The translations under genes were made by a program, and so were the position numbers. Below the pieces are notes generated by a model. That model ran no database searches and was not told where the DNA came from. It saw nothing but the letters and a program-made list of their open reading frames with translations. A stretch of DNA of 64,000 nucleotides from CAYJFG01 sp964369405. Its GTDB lineage: Bacteria; Bacillota; Clostridia; Oscillospirales; Acutalibacteraceae. The stretch spans positions 21,167 to 85,166 of the forward strand of contig CAYJGB010000008.1 of NCBI GenBank assembly GCA_964369405.1, in the 5' to 3' direction. The stretch's first letter is position 1; the number at the start of each line of letters is the position of its first letter. Below, one piece after another: positions 35,579 to 44,417 of the stretch.

Positions 35579-37588
35579 TTATGCTTTGCTTGATTTTGTA
35601 GAACTTAGAGCATAATCATCTAGCTTTTTATTTCCTTTTTTAATTAGTACTACAACTATAGCTACCATTGCAAGTACTGCGATTAATCCACCAATAAATG
35701 CATCTCCTAAAGAACCAGTAGTGATAATTGTACCTATTTGGTAAACTAAGAATGAGATTACATATCCAGTGCCTAGTTGAAGGGCAATTCCTCCAAATAA
35801 CCATTTTTTGCTTTGCATTTCTGCATTCATAGCACCAATAGCTGCAAAACAAGGTGGTGTAAATAAGTTGAACATTAAGTAAGCTAACGCAGCAACTGAT
35901 GAAATTCCTATAATTGAAGCGATTTCAGTAGCACCGTCTACTATAGCTAATTCGTCAACATCAATAAAGTTAGTAATACCATATACAACTGCTAAAGTAC
36001 CAACTACATTTTCTTTTGCTATAAAACCAGTAATTGCTGCTGCTGCAAGTTGCCATACACCAAAGCCTAGAGGAATAAATAATACAGCAAACGGAGTTGC
36101 AATTGTTGCTAGTATAGATGTGCTTTCCATACCTTCTTCTACTAGTTGGAATTGCCAGTTGAAACTTTGCATAATTTGAACTAATGCGTTACAAACAAGA
36201 ATTATTGTACCTGCTTTTATAATAAATGCTTTAGCTCTGTCAAGCATAGATAATGAAGCTGTTTTTAAGCTAGGAGCTTTATATTCTGGAAGTTCCATAA
36301 TAAAGAAACTTTTTCTTGATTTATTAGCAGTTATTTTTTGAATTAGTAAAGCGCCTAATATTATGAATAATATACCAGCGAAATACATTAAAGTACCAAC
36401 CCATGCAGCGTCTGAGAAGAATGCTCCAGCAAATAAAGCGATAACTGGAAGTTTAGCACCACAAGGCATAAATGGTGTAAGCATAGCAGTAGTTCTGCGT
36501 TCTCTTTCGTTACGAATTGTACGAGATGCCATTACACCAGGGATAGCACAACCAGTACCTATAACCATAGGGATAATTGATTTACCAGATAAGCCAACTT
36601 TTTTGAATATTGGGTCCATAACTACAGCAACACGTGCCATATAACCACAGTCTTCAAGTAAAGCAATAAGGAAGTACATAACCATTACAAGTGGCAAGAA
36701 ACCAACAACAGCACCGAAGCCATCTATAATACCACCTACTAGTAGAGATTCTAAGAATGGGTTAGCGTTCATACTCTCTAGCTGAGTAGCAGTCCAAGCA
36801 CTAAAAGTTTCTATCCAGCCTACAAGGAAATCAGCAATTAGTGGACCTAATAATGTTTGAGATATATAGAACACACCAAACATAACAGCTGCGAATATTG
36901 GAATACCTAGTATTTTATGTGCAATTATTGCATCTATTTTATCTTGAGTAGTTTTTTGGCTAGTTAAAATTTCTCTTTTTTCAACTTTTTTAACAACACT
37001 GTTTACAAAATCAAAACGGTTTTTATCTGCATCGATAACAGCTTTTTTACTATGTAAATCTATTTGACCTTGTGTAAATGGAGCAGGTTGTTTTTTACCA
37101 GAAACTTCTATAACTGCTTTTATTAAATTTTCTAGCCCTTTAGAAGATGCAGAAACTGTTTCTACAACTGGACATGAAAGTTGTTTTGATAATAATTTAA
37201 CATTTATTTTGGTTTTCTTTTTTTCGCTTAAGTCAACTTTGTTTAAAGCAACAACTACTGGTATACCAAGTTCTAAAAGTTGAGTTGTAAAGAAAAGGCT
37301 ACGACTTAAATTAGTTGCATCAACAATGTTGATTATAACATCTGGATTTTCTTTTTTTACAAATGCACTTGTAATACTTTCTTCAGATGTAAAAGGTGAC
37401 ATAGAATATGCACCTGGTAAGTCAATAGCGATAAGCTGTGCATTACCACTATAACTTTTTTTAATTGGTGCTGATTTTTTATCAACTGTAACACCAGCCC
37501 AGTTACCCGCATGTTCGTTTTTACCTGTAATTGCGTTATACAGGGTGGTTTTACCACTGTTTGGATTTCCCGCTAAGGCTATTCTCAT
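35579..37588 (-). CDS. feoB: Ferrous iron transporter B
   Basis: The 669-residue protein opens with the G domain (G1 GNPNSGKTTL, G3 DLPGAYS, G4 NKVD), then a helical GDI region, then a polytopic membrane core with two Gate motifs, including SGKSIIPMVIGTGCAIPG with its conserved Cys. It imports Fe2+ across the cytoplasmic membrane. TAGGAGG precedes the ATG. It lies 114 bases after feoA, with an operator-like site in between, and is followed by the Cys-rich accessory gene. Confidence 0.96.
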   Translation of the reverse strand: MRIALAGNPNSGKTTLYNAITGKNEHAGNWAGVTVDKKSAPIKKSYSGNAQLIAIDLPGAYSMSPFTSEESITSAFVKKENPDVIINIVDATNLSRSLFFTTQLLELGIPVVVALNKVDLSEKKKTKINVKLLSKQLSCPVVETVSASSKGLENLIKAVIEVSGKKQPAPFTQGQIDLHSKKAVIDADKNRFDFVNSVVKKVEKREILTSQKTTQDKIDAIIAHKILGIPIFAAVMFGVFYISQTLLGPLIADFLVGWIETFSAWTATQLESMNANPFLESLLVGGIIDGFGAVVGFLPLVMVMYFLIALLEDCGYMARVAVVMDPIFKKVGLSGKSIIPMVIGTGCAIPGVMASRTIRNERERRTTAMLTPFMPCGAKLPVIALFAGAFFSDAAWVGTLMYFAGILFIILGALLIQKITANKSRKSFFIMELPEYKAPSLKTASLSMLDRAKAFIIKAGTIILVCNALVQIMQSFNWQFQLVEEGMESTSILATIATPFAVLFIPLGFGVWQLAAAAITGFIAKENVVGTLAVVYGITNFIDVDELAIVDGATEIASIIGISSVAALAYLMFNLFTPPCFAAIGAMNAEMQSKKWLFGGIALQLGTGYVISFLVYQIGTIITTGSLGDAFIGGLIAVLAMVAIVVVLIKKGNKKLDDYALSSTKSSKA

Positions 37589-37622
37589 TTTAAAACCTCC
37601 TAAATTTATTTAATTCATTCTT

Positions 37623-37638
37623 ATTAGTATTGACTAAC
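37623..37638. promoter_or_regulatory. TTAG-N6-CTAA operator-like site between feoA and feoB
   Basis: ATTAG-TATTGA-CTAAC has the same half-sites and spacing as the two sites upstream of feoA. It suggests separate metal-responsive control of feoB. The palindrome resembles DtxR-family sites, but the regulator is not identified. Confidence 0.55.
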
Positions 37639-37702
37639 CTGTACTTTCAAAAAAACTCAACTACTTATTAAAGTATATTAAGTTTTTGTGTTTTTATTAC
37701 TT

Positions 37703-37918
37703 CTATTTTACTAGAATTGCCTGTGCTAAATTTTTATCCACGTTATAACGTCCATCCTTTATTGCTAAAGTGTAGCTGCTACCTATAGTAGATACAATTA
37801 CTATAGTTTCTCCTTTGTAACAACCTAATGTGAATAAAAAACTTTTTAACTCTTCATCATCAGTATCAATGTCAATTATCGTGTACTCATTGCCTACTTT
37901 GCCTTGAGCTAAAGTCAT
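37703..37918 (-). CDS. feoA: FeoA-type ferrous iron transport accessory protein
   Basis: The 71-residue SH3-like protein has the FeoA pattern: MTLAQGKVGNEYTIIDI at the start, FLFTLGCYKGETIVIVS in the middle and YTLAIKDGRYNVDKNLAQAILV at the end. FeoA binds FeoB on the cytoplasmic side and supports Fe2+ uptake. AGGAGGGC precedes the ATG. It is first in the feo locus, downstream of a promoter overlapped by one of two operator-like sites. Confidence 0.92.
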   Translation of the reverse strand: MTLAQGKVGNEYTIIDIDTDDEELKSFLFTLGCYKGETIVIVSTIGSSYTLAIKDGRYNVDKNLAQAILVK

Positions 37919-37971
37919 TTTCAGCCCTCCTAAAATAAAATAATTTAATTAAATTAAAGCATAATTATACA

Positions 37972-37989
37972 GGTTAGATTTAACTAATT
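37972..37989. promoter_or_regulatory. TTAG-N6-CTAA operator-like site in the feoA leader
   Basis: GGTTAG-ATTTAA-CTAATT is the second of three sites in the feo locus. It lies just downstream of the predicted transcription start of feoA, where a bound repressor would block transcription. Confidence 0.6.
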
Positions 37990-37998
37990 ATACATTAT

Positions 37999-38027
37999 AT
38001 GTTAGCAAATACTAACTTGATTGTCAA
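37999..38027 (-). promoter_or_regulatory. Promoter of feoA with an overlapping TTAG-N6-CTAA site
   Basis: On the minus strand TTGACA is followed after 17 bases by TAACAT. The palindrome GTTAGCAAATACTAAC at 38001-38016 (plus strand) covers the -10 box and most of the spacer, an ideal repressor position. A DtxR-like iron sensor is the simplest candidate. Confidence 0.65.
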
Positions 38028-38130
38028 GCTATTTTTCTTCTCTTTTTCTTTTTTATGAGTTAATTCGACTTTTTTTATAGTAGTACATTCTTTTTTGTAC
38101 AACTTTACTTTTGTCATGTGCTTTATATCC

Positions 38131-38159
38131 TTGTTTTTTTTTTTGCTTTATGGTATAAT
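38131..38159 (+). promoter_or_regulatory. Promoter of the membrane protein-pyrC-pyrF unit
   Basis: TTGTTT (38131-38136) and TATAAT (38154-38159) are separated by 17 bases, much of it a T tract. The start codon follows 46 bases later. It diverges from the feoA promoter. Confidence 0.65.
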
Positions 38160-38205
38160 TTAGTTAGCTGAAATTACTAATATATTTTTTTAGGAGAACT
38201 TTATT

Positions 38206-39387
38206 ATGAATTATTTATCTAAAAAAGTTTTTATTGTTAAAACTTTATTTGTTGTTATAGCTGTTATGCTCTTGTCTTCTATAAATGTTTTTGCAATATC
38301 TGTTACTTATAGTTTGAAAGATATTGGCATTTCTTTAACTCTTCCAGAAAATGTAAACACTATAACTAGAGAAAACAAAAGCACTGATGATGTTTTTCAC
38401 GAAGTTATGAGTTATGAAGATGCTCAAAAATATATGAACGATAATAATATATATTTAATTGCTACGGCTTTTGATTTTTCGTACACTCTTGAACTTCAGA
38501 TGGTAAAGTCAGATAAATCTGATGATTCTTATTTGAATGATAAAATTTTAGAAAACACTTCTAATACTGAATTAACAACTTCTCAAATAGGGGATATTGA
38601 TTACTATATGTATAAGTCAAGCACTCAAGATGAAAATGGTACTACTACATACGTTGTAAATGCATCTACTCTTCAAAACGGAGAAGAGTTTACATTAAAA
38701 ATCTTATCTCAAGGCGATGAGGTTACTCAAGAGGAAATGACTGTTTTTAATGATGTGTTAACTTCAACCGAATATACAACTCCAACACCTATAACTGACA
38801 CTCAAGAAGCAACTACTGCGATTGATAATACTCAAACTGGTAATAATATTAATGTAGCATCTATTGTGATAAATTTAGTTGTATCTGTAGCAATTCTTGC
38901 TATTATACTAGGAGTAATAGTATATGCTAAAACAAATAGAAGAAATGCTATTAATGTACAAGTTAACTCTAGTAGTGATGTAGATGATACTCAAAACACG
39001 TTCATAGATGACTTTTATGATGAAGTTTCTAGTCAGTCTAGTCGCAAAAGTGATGTGTATGATGCAAATTATTCTTCATCTGGAAAAAAACGTGCTAAAG
39101 CTATAAGATTAGAAATAGAAGTACCGGCAGATAAAATAAGAGTTACAAAAGAAAGTAAACGAATAAAGAGAAAAATGGAAGAAGAAAAAGATAGTGTTGT
39201 TTTGACAAATAGTAATAATGAAGATTTTGATGAAGATATAAAAGAAGATTTTGTAGATATAGAAAGTAGTTCTAAAAATGTAGAGGAAATAAAAGATACT
39301 AATAGGAAAGTTGAAAGAGAATTTGTAGGGCAAGATGTTATAGTGCAAGAGTTTGAAAAAGATGATTATTGGGATAAATACAGATAA
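38206..39387 (+). CDS. Single-pass membrane protein of unknown function
   Basis: I do not recognise this 393-residue protein. It has an N-terminal signal peptide or TM (about 8-31), an extracytoplasmic domain of about 190 residues with mixed beta/alpha character, a TM at about 219-243 (VASIVINLVVSVAILAII), and a charged cytoplasmic tail rich in Ser, Asp, Glu and Lys ending DDYWDKYR. The topology is type I. TAGGAG precedes the ATG. It is followed after 15 bases by pyrC, so it shares a transcript with pyrimidine genes although no link in function is visible. Confidence 0.7.
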   Translation: MNYLSKKVFIVKTLFVVIAVMLLSSINVFAISVTYSLKDIGISLTLPENVNTITRENKSTDDVFHEVMSYEDAQKYMNDNNIYLIATAFDFSYTLELQMVKSDKSDDSYLNDKILENTSNTELTTSQIGDIDYYMYKSSTQDENGTTTYVVNASTLQNGEEFTLKILSQGDEVTQEEMTVFNDVLTSTEYTTPTPITDTQEATTAIDNTQTGNNINVASIVINLVVSVAILAIILGVIVYAKTNRRNAINVQVNSSSDVDDTQNTFIDDFYDEVSSQSSRKSDVYDANYSSSGKKRAKAIRLEIEVPADKIRVTKESKRIKRKMEEEKDSVVLTNSNNEDFDEDIKEDFVDIESSSKNVEEIKDTNRKVEREFVGQDVIVQEFEKDDYWDKYR

Positions 39388-39402
39388 ACGGAGGTAATAA
39401 AA

Positions 39403-40677
39403 ATGAGTACTTTGCTTATAAAAAACGCAAGGATAATAGATTTTTTTACAAATAGAGATGAAGTTGCTAATATATTAATAGAGGATAAAAAAATAAAAGA
39501 AATTACTACTAGAGATATATGTGCAGATAATATAATAGATGCAAGTGGATTAGTAGCAATACCTGGTTTAGTAGATATGCATGTGCATTTAAGAGACCCA
39601 GGACAAACAGAAAAAGAAGATATAATAACAGGTTGCAAAAGTGCAAGTGCTGGAGGCGTTACAAGTATACTAGCAATGCCAAATACAAATCCAACTATAG
39701 ATAACGTAGAAACGATAGAATATATTAAGAAAAAAGCAGAAAATGCAACAGCAAAAGTGTATATTTCTTGCGCAATTACAAAAGGGCTAAAAAGTGAAAC
39801 TTTAACAGATATAGAGCAGTTGAATAAAGCAGGGGCAATTGCATTAACAGATGACGGCAGACCAGTTGAAAATATAAAATATTTAGCAAGGGCATTAAAA
39901 ATTGCTAATGAATTAAATATGAGTGTAACAGCTCATTGTGAAGATTTAGACTTAGCAAAAGATGGGATTATCAATAAAGGTAAAATTTCTGAGAAATTAG
40001 GCGTTAGTGGTATACCGTCTAGTGCAGAAGATGTTGGAACTGCTCGAGAAATAATGTTAGCAGAGTTGTATGATGTTCCTGTGCATATTTGCCATGTTAG
40101 CACTAAAACATCTGTTGAAATAATTAGAAGTGCTAAAAAACGTGGAGTTAAAGTAACAGCAGAAACAGCACCTCATTATTTTACACTTACAGAAGAAGAA
40201 CTACTTAAAAAAGATGCTGACTATAGAATGAATCCACCTCTTAGAACTCATGAGGATAAGCAAGCAATAATTGAGGGTTTAATTGATGGTACACTTGATG
40301 CAATAGCTACAGACCATGCACCTCATACAGTTGAGCAAAAAAGTAATTTTGTAAAAGCTCCAAATGGTGCAATTGGTATGGAAACTTCTTTTAGTGCATC
40401 ATATACAGCACTAGTTAAAACAGGAAAATTAACTCTTAAACAATTAGTTGAAAAAATGTCGTATAATCCAGCAAAAATATTAAATATTGAGGCAGGTGTT
40501 CTTGATGTTTCAAAGTATGCTGATATTGTTTTGATTGATTTGAATAAAGAGTATATAGTTGATGAAAACAAATTAAATGGGAAATCTAAAAACACACCGT
40601 TTAAAGGCCTAACATTAACTAGTAAAGTTAAAACTACAATATTAAATGGTGACATTGTGTATAATGATGTTACTTAA
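39403..40677 (+). CDS. pyrC: Dihydroorotase
   Basis: The 424 residues show the class I dihydroorotase signatures: DMHVHLRDPGQTEKEDI with the two metal-binding His, and ATDHAPHT near residue 305 with the catalytic Asp. It closes carbamoyl aspartate to dihydroorotate in UMP synthesis. CGGAGG precedes the ATG. It is followed by pyrF in the same operon; no other pyr gene is in the window. Confidence 0.96.
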   Translation: MSTLLIKNARIIDFFTNRDEVANILIEDKKIKEITTRDICADNIIDASGLVAIPGLVDMHVHLRDPGQTEKEDIITGCKSASAGGVTSILAMPNTNPTIDNVETIEYIKKKAENATAKVYISCAITKGLKSETLTDIEQLNKAGAIALTDDGRPVENIKYLARALKIANELNMSVTAHCEDLDLAKDGIINKGKISEKLGVSGIPSSAEDVGTAREIMLAELYDVPVHICHVSTKTSVEIIRSAKKRGVKVTAETAPHYFTLTEEELLKKDADYRMNPPLRTHEDKQAIIEGLIDGTLDAIATDHAPHTVEQKSNFVKAPNGAIGMETSFSASYTALVKTGKLTLKQLVEKMSYNPAKILNIEAGVLDVSKYADIVLIDLNKEYIVDENKLNGKSKNTPFKGLTLTSKVKTTILNGDIVYNDVT

Positions 40678-40717
40678 ATAAATATAATTGAATATAATTA
40701 AAACGGAGGAATTTAAA

Positions 40718-41650
40718 ATGTCAATGGATAGATTAATAGAGGGAATAGTAAGAACTCAAAACCCTACAGTAGCAGGATTAGACCCTAAACTTTCATTTAT
40801 ACCAGATTTCATTAAAGATAAAGCATATGAGCAATTTGGTAAAACTTTTGAGGGTGCTGCAGAAGCTATATGGCAGTACAACAAAGGGTTAATAGATGAA
40901 TTATGTGAAATAGTTCCAGCTGTAAAGCCACAAGCAGCTTACTATGAGATGTATGGTTGGCAAGGTGTTAAAACTCTAGCTAAAACTATTGAGTATGCTA
41001 AGCAAAAAGGTATGTTTGTAATTACTGATGGCAAAAGAAACGATATTGGAACTACTATGGAGGCATATGCGATTGCTCATTTAGGAGATACTGATATTGA
41101 TGGAGAAATTGCAACTGCTTTTGGAGCTGATGCATTAACTGTAAACGGATATTTAGGTTCAGATGGTATATTGCCTTTAGTAGATATATGTAATAAAAAA
41201 GATGGAGCAATATTTGTACTTGCAAAAACATCAAATCCAAGTTCTGGAGAACTTCAAAATCAATCACTAGATGGTGGAGAAACTATATATTTACACATGG
41301 GTAAAATGTGTGAAGGTTGGGGAAAAAACATAACTGGTAAATATGGTTACAGTGGCGTAGGCGCTGTAGTAGGTGCTACTTACCCTCAGCAATTAAAAGA
41401 ATTGAGAGAAGAACTTAAAAATACATTTTTCTTAGTGCCCGGATATGGCGCTCAAGGTGGTACTGCACAAGATATAGCAGGTGCGTTTGATAAAAATGGA
41501 CTAGGTGCAATAGTAAATTCTTCAAGAGGTATTATGTGTGCATGGCTTGCTGAAAAGTGTCAGCCTACTGATTATGCAAAAGCAGCTCTTAGAGAAGCGG
41601 AAAAAATGAAAGCGTTGTTATTAGATGTTACTGGAGAAATAACAATATAA
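40718..41650 (+). CDS. pyrF: Orotidine 5'-phosphate decarboxylase, long type
   Basis: An in-frame TTG at 40688 exists, but CGGAGG before the ATG at 40718 decides the start, giving 310 residues. The catalytic motif is ITDGKRNDIGTT (Asp-x-Lys-x-x-x-Asp type). The length and PTVAGLDPKLSFIP start match the longer OMP decarboxylase subgroup found in Clostridia and actinobacteria. It catalyses the last step of UMP synthesis and lies 40 bases after pyrC. Confidence 0.95.
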   Translation: MSMDRLIEGIVRTQNPTVAGLDPKLSFIPDFIKDKAYEQFGKTFEGAAEAIWQYNKGLIDELCEIVPAVKPQAAYYEMYGWQGVKTLAKTIEYAKQKGMFVITDGKRNDIGTTMEAYAIAHLGDTDIDGEIATAFGADALTVNGYLGSDGILPLVDICNKKDGAIFVLAKTSNPSSGELQNQSLDGGETIYLHMGKMCEGWGKNITGKYGYSGVGAVVGATYPQQLKELREELKNTFFLVPGYGAQGGTAQDIAGAFDKNGLGAIVNSSRGIMCAWLAEKCQPTDYAKAALREAEKMKALLLDVTGEITI

Positions 41651-41661
41651 TATATAGTGTT

Positions 41662-41707
41662 ATTGCCTCTTTTAACAGATTCAATCGTTAATAGAGGCAA
41701 TTGTTTT
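41662..41707 (+). terminator. Terminator after pyrF
   Basis: ATTGCCTCTTTTAAC pairs with GTTAATAGAGGCAAT (one mismatch) and is followed by TGTTTT. It lies 11 bases past the pyrF stop. Confidence 0.8.
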
Positions 41708-41810
41708 GGTACATAATGATAAATAGGAAAAATTTATGATTTTGATATTATAAAATTTGAACAAATATATTAAAATGTATAGAATTTTATGGATTTTTCT
41801 TGTTGCTATA

Positions 41811-41819
41811 TGTTATAAT
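41811..41819 (+). promoter_or_regulatory. Extended -10 promoter of the diguanylate cyclase gene
   Basis: TGTTATAAT fits an extended -10 element; no good -35 box is present. The start codon is 46 bases further on. Confidence 0.5.
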
Positions 41820-41865
41820 ATCAATAAATGGGTATAGGTGTATAAGAGATGGGGGTGTAATCTAA

Positions 41866-43773
41866 GTGGGACAATTGTCTAATTCTAGAAATGTACTAGT
41901 GAAAAAATCACTTGTTTTAGTAGTAGTGCTTTCTTTTGTTTGGATTTCTATCATGGGTTACATATACATTACTAGAACTAGCGATTATGAATCTGATGAA
42001 GTAGTAGATTCGTTAAAAACTATTACACATAATAATTCTAGTATGGTGGAGTTTGATTTTAACAAGTATATTAATATTTTATCGGTAACAGCTAATAACT
42101 TTGCTGATATGCCGATTGATTTTGATTACTTCGAAAATAAATTTAATGAACTTGTTGTTTTAGAAAATTTCGATAAATTGGCAGCGGTCTTACCTAATGG
42201 GGATTCTTATGTTGCTGACGGAATAAATTTTACTAGAGCTGATTACGATTTTTCCGAGAAAATGAACACTAATAAAGTTTTTATTACTGATGTGTATTTT
42301 GATAGTGAAGAAATTGGCAATGTAGTGTCTATTAATGTGCCTATTATTAATGAGCAAGAAGAATTGTTGGCTTATTTAGTCGGGATTTTATCTGTAGATA
42401 GTCTTTCGATTATATTCAATGATTTATTATATACTATGGACGGTTATTATCATATTATTGATTCTAATGGGAATTATGTTGCGTTAAGCAATTCTAATGC
42501 TATGCTACATATGGATGTACCTTTTGAAGAAGGACTAAGTCAAGTAAAATTTGACGCAGGGTATGATGCTAAATCAGTGATGGAAGATTTCAAAGCTAGA
42601 AATGATGGAGTTACTAAGTACTATTCAAATAACGAGAATAGATATGCTTATTATAATCCGATAAATATTAATGCCTGGACTATGTATAATGTAGTGTTAG
42701 AAAATGATGTTAACGAAACGATTACATACCATATTTTTAATGCGGTTTGGTTATGTTCTAGTTTTGCACTTGTTTTTATTATTCATCTAGTATTGGTGGT
42801 TAGATCTCAAAAGAAATTTAACAGAAAATCTTTTGAGTATGAAAGAAACTTTAGATTTGTTTCTGAACAAATTAATAAATTTATTGTAGAATGGGATTTT
42901 AATAATGATACTTTTACTATTAGAGGTAATTACGAAAATTTGTTGAATAAAAATTATTTTTCTGGAATATGGTCCAAAGACTTAAATAGTGGATTTATTT
43001 ATAAAGACGATATTAGTCTTGTTAAACAAAACTTTGATGAGGTTAAAAAAGGAAAAACTATATCTGATATGAGAATAAGAATACATCATGATAATGATGA
43101 TTATGTTTGGTGTGCTTTGAATGTTGTACCTATTAATAATGAAAAAGGAAATTATACAGGAAAAGCATTAGGATTTTTAGAGGATATTGAAGATATTATG
43201 ATAGAAAGTATTGAACTTAAAAAACAATCAGAGCTAGACTCTTTAACGAATATATATAACAAGGGTACTACTGAAAAACTAATTAAAATGATTGTTGAAA
43301 GTGCAGATAAAGAAAAAGATAAACATGCGTTATTGATTATAGATGTTGATAATTTTAAAGAGATTAATGACATATTTGGTCATCAGTATGGAGATAAAGT
43401 AATAGTTGAGCTTGCTAATAAATTAGAGAAAATGTTTAGAAATGAAGATATTATTGGTAGGATTGGCGGAGATGAATATTTTGCATTTATGAAAAATATT
43501 CCTAACAATGATATAGTAGTGGCAAAAGCTAATAAGATATGTGAAGAGTTTAATGTAACATATAATGTAGATGGCAAAGTAGTAACTATATCGGCTAGTG
43601 TAGGTATTGCGATTTATCCACAACATGGTGAGTCTTTTGAAAAGTTATATAAAAAAGCAGACTTAGCATTGTATACGTCTAAGGAAAATGGTAAGAATAC
43701 TTTTAATATATATGATGGTCAAGTGAATTCTAATTATAAATCAAATAGAACAAAAATTGACAGTGGTAAATAG
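41866..43773 (+). CDS. Membrane diguanylate cyclase with extracellular Cache-like sensor, PAS and GGDEF domains
   Basis: A GTG start after GGGGGTG gives 635 residues. A TM at about 17-35 and a second at about 293-317 enclose an extracytoplasmic dCache-like sensor. A PAS-like region follows (about 325-450), then a GGDEF domain with RIGGDEYFAF. The product-binding I-site RNED lies exactly five residues before GGDEY, so the enzyme is probably active and subject to feedback inhibition. It makes cyclic di-GMP, which may act on pilus function or adhesion; no effector gene is adjacent. It is a single-gene unit. Confidence 0.92.
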   Translation: MGQLSNSRNVLVKKSLVLVVVLSFVWISIMGYIYITRTSDYESDEVVDSLKTITHNNSSMVEFDFNKYINILSVTANNFADMPIDFDYFENKFNELVVLENFDKLAAVLPNGDSYVADGINFTRADYDFSEKMNTNKVFITDVYFDSEEIGNVVSINVPIINEQEELLAYLVGILSVDSLSIIFNDLLYTMDGYYHIIDSNGNYVALSNSNAMLHMDVPFEEGLSQVKFDAGYDAKSVMEDFKARNDGVTKYYSNNENRYAYYNPININAWTMYNVVLENDVNETITYHIFNAVWLCSSFALVFIIHLVLVVRSQKKFNRKSFEYERNFRFVSEQINKFIVEWDFNNDTFTIRGNYENLLNKNYFSGIWSKDLNSGFIYKDDISLVKQNFDEVKKGKTISDMRIRIHHDNDDYVWCALNVVPINNEKGNYTGKALGFLEDIEDIMIESIELKKQSELDSLTNIYNKGTTEKLIKMIVESADKEKDKHALLIIDVDNFKEINDIFGHQYGDKVIVELANKLEKMFRNEDIIGRIGGDEYFAFMKNIPNNDIVVAKANKICEEFNVTYNVDGKVVTISASVGIAIYPQHGESFEKLYKKADLALYTSKENGKNTFNIYDGQVNSNYKSNRTKIDSGK

Positions 43774-43795
43774 AAAACGATAAAATAATTTTAAT

Positions 43796-43835
43796 AGGGC
43801 TTTTGCAAATGTTATCTCACATTTGCAAAAGCCCT
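43796..43835. terminator. Hairpin at the 3' end of the cyclase gene
   Basis: AGGGCTTTTGCAAATG (43796-43811) is exactly complementary to CATTTGCAAAAGCCCT (43820-43835). It lies 22 bases past the stop between convergent genes. It belongs to the GGGCTnTTnCAAATG-like hairpin group. Confidence 0.65.
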
Positions 43836-43864
43836 GTTGCTTTGTTTGAATTTATTGTTAACAC

Positions 43865-43936
43865 AAAAGTTTTACTCAATTTCTTTAAAAAATTGTGGTG
43901 GTTAAGGGTTTACCTCAAGGTCTTATCCTTAACAAA
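43865..43936 (+). repeat. Dispersed repeat family R1, copy 3
   Basis: The stretch starts AAAAGTTTTACTCAATTT and ends with GTTAAGG (43901-43907) and CCTTAAC (43927-43933), an inverted repeat around CCTCAAGGTCTTAT. It matches copy 2 at 19402-19472 closely. It ends just before the stop codon of the phosphatase gene. Confidence 0.8.
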
Positions 43937-43938
43937 AA

Positions 43939-44403
43939 TCAGATAACTCCACTATCTGTTAAATGTTCTAAAAAACTAAGACAGCCTTTTTCTACATCAT
44001 AATAAGTTTCATCAAAATTATGTGTATACCATGGGTCAGCTATATTTCCAGTGCTATTTGTGAAATCTAATAGAAGATGTACTTTGTTATCAGTATCTCT
44101 TTTAATTATTTTTTCTAAATTTTTTATATTGTTTCTATCCATACATATTAAATAATCATATTTATCATAGTCTGATTTTTTAACTTGTACAGCTCTTCTC
44201 TTTGTAAATTCAACGTTTTCTTCTTTTAATTTAGCTTTTGTTCCATAGTGCGTATCATTACCTAACTCCTCTGTGCTTGTGCCGGCTGAGTTGATTATAA
44301 ACTTCTCTGATAAACCTCTCTTTTTTACGATGTCCTTTAATACAAACTCTGCCATTGTACTTCTACATATATTACCATGACATATCATTAACACTCTTAT
44401 CAT
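43939..44403 (-). CDS. Low-molecular-weight protein tyrosine phosphatase
   Basis: The 154 residues begin with the P-loop CHGNICRS (Cys-x5-Arg) at 9-16 and carry the general acid Asp in IADPWYTHNFDETY near residue 125. This fits a complete, active enzyme. Family members often dephosphorylate BY-kinases, and one such kinase is encoded at 24939-25631, but here the gene is paired with a radical SAM gene 14 bases upstream. GGAGG precedes the ATG. The physiological substrate is unknown. Confidence 0.93.
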   Translation of the reverse strand: MIRVLMICHGNICRSTMAEFVLKDIVKKRGLSEKFIINSAGTSTEELGNDTHYGTKAKLKEENVEFTKRRAVQVKKSDYDKYDYLICMDRNNIKNLEKIIKRDTDNKVHLLLDFTNSTGNIADPWYTHNFDETYYDVEKGCLSFLEHLTDSGVI

Positions 44404-44417
44404 TACTTTTCCTCCTT

